Assembly: GCA_035316325.1 (NCBI GenBank)
Contig: DATHJB010000029.1
Coordinates: forward strand, 1-38,307
Length of the DNA stretch: 38,307 nt
Direction: 5' to 3'
From: Acidimicrobiales bacterium
GTDB taxonomy: Bacteria > Actinomycetota > Acidimicrobiia > Acidimicrobiales > VFJN01
Shown here one piece after another: positions 7,406 to 15,184 of this stretch (position 1 is its first letter; each line of letters starts with the position of its first letter). The position numbers and the translations under genes are program-made. Below the pieces are notes generated by a model. The model was not told where the DNA came from. It searched no databases and saw only the letters and a list, made by a program, of their open reading frames with translations.

Positions 7406-8677
7406 GTGGGCAAGAGCGACAGCACGTGGAGGCCGGCCTGGGCCGTGGCGTTGGTGGCGGTGCTGCTGGCGGCCACCGCGGCCTGCGGCGACGCGGACGA
7501 CGACAGCGCCGGCGGGAGCAGCAGCGGGAGCGACGGGGGGTCGAGCGGCGGCGAGTGCGACGTCCCCGGCATCTCCGACGACGAGATCAAGATCGGTGCG
7601 CTCACCGCGCTGAGCGGTCCGTACGCACCCTTCTACGGTCCGGTGGCGTCGGGCTGGACCGCCCGCATCGAGGAGCAGAACGCGGCCGGCGGCGTCGGCG
7701 GGCGCGAGATCACGATCGAGTCCGCGGACGACGGCACCGAGGTGAACGCCGGGCTGTCGGCCGCCCGACGCCTGGTCGAGGAGGAGGGCGTGTACGCGAT
7801 GCTCGTGGCCTCCACGGTGACCGCCGGCTTCGCCGAGTACCTCAACCAGGAGGGCATCCCGGTCGCCGGCTACAACGTGAACCCCGAGTGGGGCATGTAC
7901 GACAACATGTTCGGCGGCCTGGGCAGCAACTCGCCCGACCCGGTGGCCACCACCACCATCGGCGACTTCCTCGTCGACCAGGGCGTCACCAAGCTGGCGG
8001 TGATCGCCTACTCCACGCCCGGCACGCAGGCCGCGGCCGAGCAGGGCGCGGCGTCGTTCGAGGCCGCCGGCGGCGAGGTGGTGCTCAAGTCGCTGGACGC
8101 CCCGGCGTCGAACGTCGAGTGGACCCAGCAGGCCGGTGAGGTGGCCGAGAGCGGCGCCGACGGCGTGTTCATCCCCATCCCGACGCCCTCCGCCGTGCCC
8201 GCCTACGCCGCGATCCGCCAGGCGGGCGTCGAGCCCAAGGTGGCGCTGCTGCCCGCCGGCTACAGCCCGGCGACCATCGACCAGGCCGGCGAGGCGGCCG
8301 AGGGCCTCGTGTTCTCCCTCAACTTCGTGCCCTTCGAGCAGGAGGTGGAGGGCCACCGGCGCATCCTCGACGCGCTGGAGCAGTACGCCCCCGACGCGCC
8401 CCGCAGCGCCGAGACGGTGGCCGGGTACCTGGGTGCCGACGTGCTGATCCGGGGCCTGGAGGAGGCCGGGGCCGAGTGTCCCACCCGGGAGGCGTTCGTC
8501 GAGAACCTGCGCCAGGTCGACGACTACGACGCCGGCGGCGTGCTCAACCCCGCCCTCGACTTCGAGGAGGGCTTCGCCCAGCCGCTGCTGCGGTGCCTGC
8601 ACTTCGTGCGGATCGAGGGCGGCGAGTTCGTGCCGCTGACCGAGGGCGAGGCCCTCTGCGGCGACGTGGTCGGGTAG
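7406..8677 (+). CDS. ABC transporter substrate-binding lipoprotein, LivK-like, first copy
   Basis: The 423-residue protein has a lipoprotein signal ending in ATAAC (Cys 27), a Ser/Gly-rich linker, and a Peripla_BP_6-type domain beginning at ISDDEIKIGALTALSGPYAPF. The family binds branched-chain amino acids, amides, aromatic or other carboxylates outside the membrane and passes them to LivHM/LivGF. The protein is closely similar to the copy at 26408; the C-terminal NLRQVDDYDA and GEALCG motifs are shared. No permease or ATPase genes accompany it here, so it may feed the importer at 27665-31217. The start is GTG at 7406 with AGGGG six bases upstream. The unit context suggests import of the compound handled by the flanking amidohydrolase and CoA ligase. 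Confidence 0.9.
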   Translation: MGKSDSTWRPAWAVALVAVLLAATAACGDADDDSAGGSSSGSDGGSSGGECDVPGISDDEIKIGALTALSGPYAPFYGPVASGWTARIEEQNAAGGVGGREITIESADDGTEVNAGLSAARRLVEEEGVYAMLVASTVTAGFAEYLNQEGIPVAGYNVNPEWGMYDNMFGGLGSNSPDPVATTTIGDFLVDQGVTKLAVIAYSTPGTQAAAEQGAASFEAAGGEVVLKSLDAPASNVEWTQQAGEVAESGADGVFIPIPTPSAVPAYAAIRQAGVEPKVALLPAGYSPATIDQAGEAAEGLVFSLNFVPFEQEVEGHRRILDALEQYAPDAPRSAETVAGYLGADVLIRGLEEAGAECPTREAFVENLRQVDDYDAGGVLNPALDFEEGFAQPLLRCLHFVRIEGGEFVPLTEGEALCGDVVG

Positions 8678-8684
8678 GGGCCGG

Positions 8685-10307
8685 ATGTCGACCCGGTGGC
8701 AGGCGGTGGGCGAGCGGCTCACGATCCCCGAGGTGATCGACCGGCGGGCCGAGCGCGACCCGACCGGAACGTGCCTCCACGTCGGCGACGAGGCGATCAC
8801 GGGCGAGGCGCTGGCGGTCCGGTCGATCCGGGCCGCCAACGTCCTCGCCGAGCTGGGGGTCGGCCACGGCGACCGGGTGGCGATCTTCATGGAGACCGCG
8901 CCCGAGTGGCTCGACGCCTGGTTCGGCGCCAGCCGGCTCGGGGCCGTGGTGGTGCCGGTGAACACCGCCTTCCGGGGCGACTTCCTGGCGAACCAGCTGC
9001 GGGAGAGCGGCACGACGCTGGTGGTGCTGGACGAGGCGCTGGTGCCCCGGCTGGCCGCGGTGGTGGCCGAGCTGCCGCAGCTGCGGACGGTGCTGGTCCA
9101 CCCGTCGTCGGCGGGAGGGGCGACCGACGTGCCGTTGCCGCCGGGCCTCACCGTGGTGTCGACCGCGGCGCTGAGCGAGGGCGACGGCGACGCCGTGCGG
9201 GGCGGGCGGGCGCCGACGTGGTCGGAGCCCGGGGCGATCATGCACACCTCGGGGACCACCGGGCCGTCGAAGGGCGCGCTGGCCAGCCACCAGTACCTGG
9301 TCGACGCCGGGCGGTCGATCGCGGCGTCGTGGGGCGTGGCGCCGGGCGAGGTCGTGTACGGGCCGCTGCCCCTGTTCCACATCTCCTGCATCGGCACGGT
9401 GTTGGGGCCGCTGGCGTCGGGTGCGGTCGGCGCCCTCGATCCGGTGTTCAGCTTCACCCACTGCTGGGACCGCATCCGCCGCGTCGAGGCCGTCGGCGCC
9501 CTGCTGGCCGGGGCGATGGTGCGGATGCTGGTCAACCTGCCGCCCGACGACCGCGACCGGGACCTGCCGCTGCGGTTCATCTCGTCGGCGCCGATCCCCG
9601 ACGACCTCTACCCGATCGTCGCCGAGCGCTACGGCTGCCGCATCCTCACCAGCTACGGCATGACCGAGGCGTTCCCGATGACCCTGGCCGGCAACGACGA
9701 CGAGGCCGCGCCGGGCACGTCGGGCCGCGCCAACCCCCACTTCGAGGTGGCGATCTTCGACGAGGACGACCAGGCGTTGCCGCCCGGCACGGTCGGCGAG
9801 ATCGTGTGCCGGCCCCGCCGCGCCCACGTGATGTTCGACGGCTACCTGGGCCAGTGGGAGGCGACCGTCGAGCGCTGGCGCAACCTGTGGTTCCACACCG
9901 GCGACCTGGGCCGGCTCGACGCCGAGGGGCGGCTCACCTTCGTCGACCGCAAGAAGGACGCCCTGCGCCGCCGGGGCGAGAACATCTCGTCGTTCGAGGT
10001 GGAGCAGGCGGTGCTGCGGCACCCGGCCGTGGCCGGGGCGGCGGTGGTGGCCGTCCCCAGCGAGCTGGGCGAGGACGACGTGAAGGTGTGCGTGGTGCTC
10101 AAGCCCGACGCGGTGCTGCCGTTCCGGGACCTGCTGGACCACTGCGTGGAGCGGCTGCCGTACTTCGCCGTGCCCCGCTACGTGGAGCTGTTCGACGCCT
10201 TCCCGATGAACGCGTCGGGCAAGGTGCTCAAGGGCGACCTGCGGGACCGGGGCGTGACGCCGGGGACCTGGGACCGCGAGGCCGCCGGCTACACGGTGAA
10301 GCGCTGA
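8685..10307 (+). CDS. Acyl-CoA ligase (ANL superfamily), CaiC/FadD-like
   Basis: This is a full-length 540-residue adenylate-forming ligase. The P-loop HTSGTTGPSKG begins at residue 187, the A5-type motif is SYGMTEAFP, A7 is WFHTGDLG, A8 is DRKKDALRRRGENIS, and the C-terminal catalytic Lys is in NASGKVLK. It would convert a carboxylic acid, ATP and CoA to the acyl-CoA with AMP and PPi. It is a clear paralogue of the ligase at 21703 (shared GPLPLFHIS, DRDRDLPLRF, ENISSFEVEQ, ERLPYFAVPRYV). The ATG at 8685 lies eight bases after the LivK stop with AGGGG upstream. It is the last gene of the amidohydrolase unit and ends seven bases from a convergent enoyl-CoA hydratase gene. Confidence 0.93.
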   Translation: MSTRWQAVGERLTIPEVIDRRAERDPTGTCLHVGDEAITGEALAVRSIRAANVLAELGVGHGDRVAIFMETAPEWLDAWFGASRLGAVVVPVNTAFRGDFLANQLRESGTTLVVLDEALVPRLAAVVAELPQLRTVLVHPSSAGGATDVPLPPGLTVVSTAALSEGDGDAVRGGRAPTWSEPGAIMHTSGTTGPSKGALASHQYLVDAGRSIAASWGVAPGEVVYGPLPLFHISCIGTVLGPLASGAVGALDPVFSFTHCWDRIRRVEAVGALLAGAMVRMLVNLPPDDRDRDLPLRFISSAPIPDDLYPIVAERYGCRILTSYGMTEAFPMTLAGNDDEAAPGTSGRANPHFEVAIFDEDDQALPPGTVGEIVCRPRRAHVMFDGYLGQWEATVERWRNLWFHTGDLGRLDAEGRLTFVDRKKDALRRRGENISSFEVEQAVLRHPAVAGAAVVAVPSELGEDDVKVCVVLKPDAVLPFRDLLDHCVERLPYFAVPRYVELFDAFPMNASGKVLKGDLRDRGVTPGTWDREAAGYTVKR

Positions 10308-10314
10308 CGGGCGA

Positions 10315-11136
10315 TCAACGCCGGCGTCGGCCTGCGACGAACGCCGCGGTCGCCTGGCGGGCCTCCTCGCCGGCGAACGCGGCGACCTGGTAGGGCCACT
10401 CGACGTCGAGTTGGTCGGCGAACGTGGTGTCCCAGGCCCGCAGCAGGGTCCGCTTCACCAGCTGCACCGCCAGCGGGGGTTGGGCGGCGAGGCGGGTGGC
10501 CAGCTCCAGGGCGGTGTCGAGCAGCGACTCCGGCTCCACCACCCGGCCCACGAGCCCCAGGTCCCGGGCCTCGTCGGCGCCGACCTGGCGGCCGGTGAGG
10601 AACAGCTCCATCGCCGCCTCGGGTCCGACGGCCCGCAGCAGCGTCTGGCTCAGGCCCATCTCGGCCACCAGCCCCAGGTGGATGAACGCCGTGGTGAACC
10701 GGGCCCGCGCCGACGCGACGCGGAAGTCGTGGAGCATCGCCACGGCAAACCCCCCGCCGGCCGCCGGCCCGTTGACCGCGGCGATCGTCGGCTTCTCGAA
10801 GTTGCGGATCGCCAGCGTCTGGCGGCCCGGCCCCAGCCGGTCGACCCGCCGGTCGGCCAGCGCGAGATCCTCGAGGTCGCCGTAGTTCGCGTGGAGCAGG
10901 TCGCTGAGCGAGGCGTCGGGTGGCGGCGCCGAGACGTCGCCGAGGTCGCCGCCCACGCTGAACATCCGCCCGCTGCCGGTGGTGACCACCACCCGCACGG
11001 CGTCGTCGGTCCGGGCCTCCTCCAGCACCTCCACGTACGCCCGCAGCAGCGGCCCGGTCAGTGGGTTGCCCGCGTCGGGGCGGTTGAGGCGGCACACCAG
11101 CACGCCGTCGTCCAGCGAGGTCTCGACATCAGCCAT
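10315..11136 (-). CDS. Enoyl-CoA hydratase/isomerase family protein
   Basis: The 273-residue crotonase-fold protein has the oxyanion-hole segments VVTTGSGRMFSVGGDLGDV and AAVNGPAAGGGFAVAMLHDFRVAS, followed by FIHLGLVAEMGLSQTLLRAVG. It would hydrate or isomerise a 2-enoyl-CoA in beta-oxidation; other crotonase chemistries cannot be excluded. The usual second catalytic Glu position reads VAEMG, so a Glu is present there. The ATG at 11136 lies inside the shared inverted repeat (site C). A TATCTT box seven bases upstream suggests a leaderless transcript. It is divergent from a CoA ligase 23 bases away, and both probably respond to the same regulator. Confidence 0.92.
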   Translation of the reverse strand: MADVETSLDDGVLVCRLNRPDAGNPLTGPLLRAYVEVLEEARTDDAVRVVVTTGSGRMFSVGGDLGDVSAPPPDASLSDLLHANYGDLEDLALADRRVDRLGPGRQTLAIRNFEKPTIAAVNGPAAGGGFAVAMLHDFRVASARARFTTAFIHLGLVAEMGLSQTLLRAVGPEAAMELFLTGRQVGADEARDLGLVGRVVEPESLLDTALELATRLAAQPPLAVQLVKRTLLRAWDTTFADQLDVEWPYQVAAFAGEEARQATAAFVAGRRRR

Positions 11137-11160
11137 CGTCTAAAAGATACAATTGTTAGG
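11134..11160. promoter_or_regulatory. Divergent leaderless promoters with operator site C (11134-11149)
   Basis: Read on the minus strand the repeat is TATC-TTTTAGAC-GATG, whose last three bases are the ATG of the enoyl-CoA hydratase gene. On the same strand TATCTT is a -10 candidate seven bases before that ATG. On the plus strand TACAAT (11148-11153) is a -10 candidate six bases before the GTG of the CoA ligase. Both genes thus appear leaderless and share one 23-base spacer. Confidence 0.65.
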
Positions 11161-12713
11161 TGCATCCGGGAATCCACGCTGCCACGCACCCCGACAAGCC
11201 CGCTCTGGTCATGGGCGCCAGCGGGGAGACCGTCACCTTCCGGCAGCTCGACGAGCGCTCCAACCGGCTCGCCCACCTGTGGCACGCCGCCGGCCTCCGC
11301 CCCGGCGACCACGTGGCCGTGTTCATGGAGAACCGCTCCGCCTACTTCGAGGTGGCGTGGGCCGCCCTGCGCTCCGGCCTCTACCTGACCACGGTCAGCT
11401 CCTACCTCACCGCGGAGGAGGCCGCCTACATCGTGAACGACTGCGGCGCCCGCGCCCTGGTCACCTCGGCCACCCGGCGGGCGGTGGCCGAGGAGATCGC
11501 GGCGTCGACCCCCGAGATCGAACACCGCCACGCGGTGGGCGGCCCCGTCGCCGGGCACGCCGACTACGAGGCGGCGCTGGCCGGCCAGTCGCCCGAGCCG
11601 CTGGCCGAGCAGCCCCTCGGCGACTTCATGCTCTACAGCTCGGGCACCACCGGGCGGCCCAAGGGCATCAAGCGCCCGCTCACCGGCCGGGCGGTGGAGG
11701 AGGGCAACCCGAGCTTCGTCCCGTTCATGCCCGACCTCTACGGCCTCGACGCCGACACCGTCTACCTGTCGCCGGCACCGCTCTACCACGCCGCACCCCT
11801 GGTGTTCTCGACCGTGGTGCAGGCGATGGGCGGCACGGTCGTGGCCATGGAGCGCTTCGACGCCGAGGACGCGCTGGCCCTGATCGAGCGTCACGCCGTC
11901 ACCCACGCCCAGTTCGTGCCCACCATGTTCGTCCGGATGCTCAAGCTGCCCGAGGCGGCCCGCCGCCGCTACGACGTGTCGTCGCTGCAGCTCGCGGTCC
12001 ACGCCGCCGCCCCGTGCCCGGTGCCCGTGAAGCAGCAGATGATCGAGTGGTGGGGCCCGGTCCTGCTGGAGTACTACTCCGGCACCGAGGGCAACGGCGT
12101 CACCCTCATCCACTCCGACGAGTGGCTGGCGCACCCCGGCTCGGTGGGTCGCCCGCTGGGGCCGCCGGTGCACATCTGCGACGAGGCCGGCGCGGAGCTG
12201 CCCGTGGGGGAGGAGGGCCTCGTCTACTTCGAGGGCGCCGGCGGGCTGCCCTTCGAGTACCACAACGACCACGACAAGACCGTGGGCACCCTCAACCCGC
12301 TGCACCCCGCCTGGTCGACGCTGGGCGACGTCGGTCGCATGGACGACGAGGGCTACCTCTACCTCACCGACCGCAAGGCGTTCATGATCATCTCGGGCGG
12401 GGTCAACATCTACCCCCAGGAGATCGAGAACGCCCTGGTCATGCATCCGAGCGTGTCCGACGTTGCCGTGTTCGGGGTGCCGGACGACGAGTTCGGCGAG
12501 CAGGTGAAGGCCGTGGTGGAGCCGGCGCCGGGGATCGCGCCCGGGCCCGAGCTGGAGGCCGAGCTGCTGGCCTGGTGCCGCGAGCACCTGGCGGCCTACA
12601 AGCGCCCCAGGTCGGTCGACTTCATGGACGAGCTGCCCCGGCTGCCCACCGGCAAGCTCTACAAGCGGGAGCTGCGCGAGCGCTACTGGTCGGGTCGCAC
12701 CGCCCGCATCTGA
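11160..12713 (+). CDS. Acyl-CoA ligase (ANL superfamily), FadD-like
   Basis: The 517-residue ligase has P-loop YSSGTTGRPKG (about 159-169), the EYYSGTEGNG motif, STLGDVGRMDDEGYLYLTDRK, a GGVNIYPQEIE hinge and the C-terminal Lys in LPTGKLYKREL. It belongs to a different subgroup from the two paralogous ligases at 8685 and 21703, as seen in its RPKGIKRPL and PLYHAAPLVFS segments, so it likely activates another intermediate or substrate. The GTG start at 11160 sits six bases after TACAAT, which suggests a leaderless message. The gene stands alone on its strand and ends 18 bases before the convergent LLM oxidoreductase gene. Confidence 0.93.
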   Translation: MHPGIHAATHPDKPALVMGASGETVTFRQLDERSNRLAHLWHAAGLRPGDHVAVFMENRSAYFEVAWAALRSGLYLTTVSSYLTAEEAAYIVNDCGARALVTSATRRAVAEEIAASTPEIEHRHAVGGPVAGHADYEAALAGQSPEPLAEQPLGDFMLYSSGTTGRPKGIKRPLTGRAVEEGNPSFVPFMPDLYGLDADTVYLSPAPLYHAAPLVFSTVVQAMGGTVVAMERFDAEDALALIERHAVTHAQFVPTMFVRMLKLPEAARRRYDVSSLQLAVHAAAPCPVPVKQQMIEWWGPVLLEYYSGTEGNGVTLIHSDEWLAHPGSVGRPLGPPVHICDEAGAELPVGEEGLVYFEGAGGLPFEYHNDHDKTVGTLNPLHPAWSTLGDVGRMDDEGYLYLTDRKAFMIISGGVNIYPQEIENALVMHPSVSDVAVFGVPDDEFGEQVKAVVEPAPGIAPGPELEAELLAWCREHLAAYKRPRSVDFMDELPRLPTGKLYKRELRERYWSGRTARI

Positions 12714-12731
12714 CCGTTCGGCAGGCGCTCT

Positions 12732-13589
12732 TCAGGCGAGCAGCGGGGCGAGGACGTCGAGGCCCTCCTGCCACGACACGCCGCGGCCCCAGGGGCGGAC
12801 CGACACCCGGTCGACCCCGGCCTCCCGGAACGCCGCCAGGTCATCGGCCGTGAGCGGCCACGACGCCCCGATCGTCACCTCGAACGGGAGGTCCGAGCGA
12901 CCGGCGTCGGCTCGCAGCGCCGTCAGCCGGTCCACGCGCTCGCGGGCCGACTCCGGCGTGTGCCGCATGCCGATCCACCCGTCGCCGAGCCGGGCCGCCC
13001 GCCGCAACGCCGGTGGCGACTCGCCCCCGAACACGATCGGCAGCCCGGCGCCCTGGGGCGGCTTCGGCTCGAAGTACACCGGCGGCAGGTCCACGTGCTC
13101 GCCGTGGTACTCGGTGACCTCGTGGTGCCACAGCGACCGCAGCACCGCCACGATCTCGTCGGTGCGCCGGCCGCGGGAGGCGAAGTCGATGCCCTCGATC
13201 TCGAACTCCTCGGCCATCCAGCCGACGCCGGCGCCGAGGATCGCCCGACCGCCCGACACCACGTCGAGCGTGGCCACGGCCCGGGCGGTGACCAGCGGGT
13301 CGCGCAGCGGGAGGATGTAGACGCTCGAGCCCAGCCGCACCGTGGAGGTCACGGCCGCCACCGAGGCCAGGAGCACCCAGGCGTCGTGGGTCGGCACCCG
13401 CGACGGCACCGGCGGCACGCCGCTGTCCGTGTACGGGTACCGGTGGTGGAACTCCACCGGCCAGATGAGGTGCTCGAAGATCCACAGCGATTCGACGCCG
13501 AGGCTCTCGGCCCGCCGGGCGAGCTCCGGGATGTCGGGGGGATCGACCGTCAGCGGGAGCCCGACCTTCACCACCGTGGTTGACCGCAT
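12732..13589 (-). CDS. LLM-class F420-dependent oxidoreductase
   Basis: The 285-residue protein has the luciferase-like monooxygenase TIM-barrel pattern: ARRAESLGVESLWIFEHLIWP, RLGSSVYILPLRDPLVTARAVATLDVVSGGRAILGAGVGWMAEEF, and IVFGGESPPALRRAARLGDGWIG. Actinobacterial members of this subgroup use coenzyme F420 rather than FMN, and act as dehydrogenases or monooxygenases. The F420 use is from family knowledge, not directly visible. The ATG at 13589 lies next to operator D; no ribosome-binding site is seen, so the message may be leaderless. GTG codons at positions 6 and 7 are possible later starts. It is divergent from the NTF2-like gene and its acyl-CoA dehydrogenase unit. Confidence 0.88.
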   Translation of the reverse strand: MRSTTVVKVGLPLTVDPPDIPELARRAESLGVESLWIFEHLIWPVEFHHRYPYTDSGVPPVPSRVPTHDAWVLLASVAAVTSTVRLGSSVYILPLRDPLVTARAVATLDVVSGGRAILGAGVGWMAEEFEIEGIDFASRGRRTDEIVAVLRSLWHHEVTEYHGEHVDLPPVYFEPKPPQGAGLPIVFGGESPPALRRAARLGDGWIGMRHTPESARERVDRLTALRADAGRSDLPFEVTIGASWPLTADDLAAFREAGVDRVSVRPWGRGVSWQEGLDVLAPLLA

Positions 13590-13613
13590 TAAGTATGTAT
13601 CTTTACAATGAAA
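13590..13613. promoter_or_regulatory. Divergent promoter region with operator site D (13598-13613)
   Basis: TATC-TTTACAAT-GAAA lies between the LLM oxidoreductase gene and the NTF2-like gene. TGTATCTTT is identical to the corresponding part of sites C and G. TACAAT at 13604-13609 is a plausible -10 box for the rightward unit, giving a short leader before the GTG at 13653. Confidence 0.6.
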
Positions 13614-13652
13614 GCGATCCGGGGCAAACGGGTGATGTCAGGAGCGCGACAC

Positions 13653-14087
13653 GTGGCGATGACCTATCAGGCAGAGACGACCCTCCACGTCGTGGCCAGC
13701 CGCCTGGCGATCGGTGACCTCACCGCTCGCTACGGCCGGGCCTACGACTCGGGCGACCGGGAGGGCTGGGTCGCCACCTTCCTCACCGAGGGTGTGTTCG
13801 AGCTGCCCGGCCGCGACCCGATCGTCGGCCACGGCGCCCTGCGCGCCTTCTTCCGCGACGCGCCACACGACGTCGTCCACGTCACGACCGACGCCATCGT
13901 CGAGGTCGACGGGGTGACCGCCCGCCAGGAGTGCCGGGTGCTGGTGCTCAAGCCCGGGACCCCGGGCACCAACGGCGACGCCGTCGACCCGATCGTGCGA
14001 CTGGTGGGCCGCTACACCGACGAGCTGGTGTACGAGCGGGGCGGCTGGTACTTCGTGCGCCGCGCCGTGACGATCGACCTGCCGTGA
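13653..14087 (+). CDS. SnoaL/NTF2-like protein
   Basis: The 144-residue protein has the SnoaL_4-type cone fold pattern: an N-terminal helix pair (ASRLAIGDLTARYGRAYDSGDREGWVATF), then LTEGVFELPG, GHGALRAFF, and a beta-rich end (VDPIVRLVGRYTDELVYERGGWYFVRRAVTI). Such proteins include ring-hydroxylating dioxygenase beta-like subunits, isomerases and hydratases; no catalytic assignment is made. GTG at 13653 is chosen because AGGAG (13640-13644) lies eight bases upstream. The frame is open back to an ATG at 13608, but that ATG is inside the operator/-10 region. ATG 13659 is another option. The stop overlaps the next gene as GTGA. Confidence 0.85.
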   Translation: MAMTYQAETTLHVVASRLAIGDLTARYGRAYDSGDREGWVATFLTEGVFELPGRDPIVGHGALRAFFRDAPHDVVHVTTDAIVEVDGVTARQECRVLVLKPGTPGTNGDAVDPIVRLVGRYTDELVYERGGWYFVRRAVTIDLP

Positions 14088-15184
14088 ACTTCGGCTTCGA
14101 CGACGACCAGCAGAGCCTGCGCGACGCCGCCGAACACGTCCTCGCCGCCGAGTCCGGCCCCGCCGTGGTGCGGGCCGGCATCGACGACCCCGACGCCTGG
14201 CGCCCGCTGTGGGCGACCATCGTCGGCCTGGGCTGGCCCGCGCTGGCGGTGCCCGAGGACGACGGCGGCCTCGGCCTCGGCGTGGTCGACCTGGTGGCGC
14301 TGGCCGAGGTGACCGGTCGCCACGTGCTGCCCGCCCCGTTCCTCAGCAGCGCCGGCCTGGCCGTGCCGCTGCTGGCCACCGTCGACACCCCCGCCGCCCA
14401 CGCGGTGCTGGCGGCGATCGCCGGCGGCACGGTCACCACGGTGGCGCTCGCCGGCCCGGACCCTCGCGACGGCGACCTGGCCGCCGGGGCGACGTGGGAC
14501 GGCGCCACGCTGTCGGGGACGAAGCGCCTGGTCACCGACGGGACCCGGGCCGAGACGCTGGTCGTCACAGCGACCAGCCCGGACGGGCCGGTCGTCGCCG
14601 TGGTCCCCGCCACCCGGGACGGCGTGCGCGTCGAGCCCGTGGAGTCGGTCGATCCCAACCGCCCGCTGGCCGACGTCCACCTCGACAGGGTCGCGCTCGA
14701 TCCGGCCGCGGTGGCCCAGGTCGACCCCGGGGCTGGCGTCGATGCCGCCCGCACGGTGGCTGCCGCCGAGCTGGTCGGCGTGTGCGACAAGGTGCTCGAG
14801 ATCGCCGTGGAGCACGTGTCGTCGCGCACGCAGTTCGGCCGCCCGCTGGGCGCTTTCCAGGCCGTGAAGCACCGCCTCGCCGACGTGTTCGTCGCCACCG
14901 AGCGGGCCCGCACCCTCACCTACAACGCCGCCATGCTGCTCGACGACGCCGGCTCGTCGTCGCGGGAGCGTTCGGGCGCCGCGGCGATGGCCAAGGCCGC
15001 GGCGAGCGAGGCGGCGATCTTCGCCGCCAAGTCGGCGGTGCAGGTGCACGGCGCCATCGCCATGACCTGGGAGCACGACCTCCACCTCTACACCCGCCGG
15101 GCCCGCCAGGGCGCCCTCTGCCTGGGCGACCGGCGCAGCCTCTACCGCCAGGCGGGCCAGGCCTACCTGCAGGGAGTGGCCTGA
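14084..15184 (+). CDS. Acyl-CoA dehydrogenase, partner (non-catalytic-type) subunit
   Basis: The 366-residue protein is an acyl-CoA dehydrogenase homologue: N-terminal helical domain, a short beta domain, and a C-terminal helical domain with RTQFGRPLGAFQAVKHRLADVF and QVHGAIAMTWEHDLHLYTRRAR. The last motif is typical of the subunit that lacks the catalytic Glu in heteromeric dehydrogenases such as the alpha2beta2 enzymes of steroid side-chain degradation. It probably pairs with the next gene product (start overlaps its stop by one base) to form half of the FAD sites. Heteromer formation is inferred from the tandem arrangement and motif split. The GTG start at 14084 overlaps the NTF2-like stop as GTGA. 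Confidence 0.9.
   Translation: MNFGFDDDQQSLRDAAEHVLAAESGPAVVRAGIDDPDAWRPLWATIVGLGWPALAVPEDDGGLGLGVVDLVALAEVTGRHVLPAPFLSSAGLAVPLLATVDTPAAHAVLAAIAGGTVTTVALAGPDPRDGDLAAGATWDGATLSGTKRLVTDGTRAETLVVTATSPDGPVVAVVPATRDGVRVEPVESVDPNRPLADVHLDRVALDPAAVAQVDPGAGVDAARTVAAAELVGVCDKVLEIAVEHVSSRTQFGRPLGAFQAVKHRLADVFVATERARTLTYNAAMLLDDAGSSSRERSGAAAMAKAAASEAAIFAAKSAVQVHGAIAMTWEHDLHLYTRRARQGALCLGDRRSLYRQAGQAYLQGVA

Noticed and set aside
5356..7605. A 749-codon minus-strand frame opposite the SDR and amidohydrolase
   Set aside because: Val/Gly/Asp/His-rich mirror of the real genes, with no motif of its own.
7145..9580. An 811-codon minus-strand frame opposite LivK and the CoA ligase
   Set aside because: Low-complexity composition and complete overlap with two well-recognised plus-strand genes.
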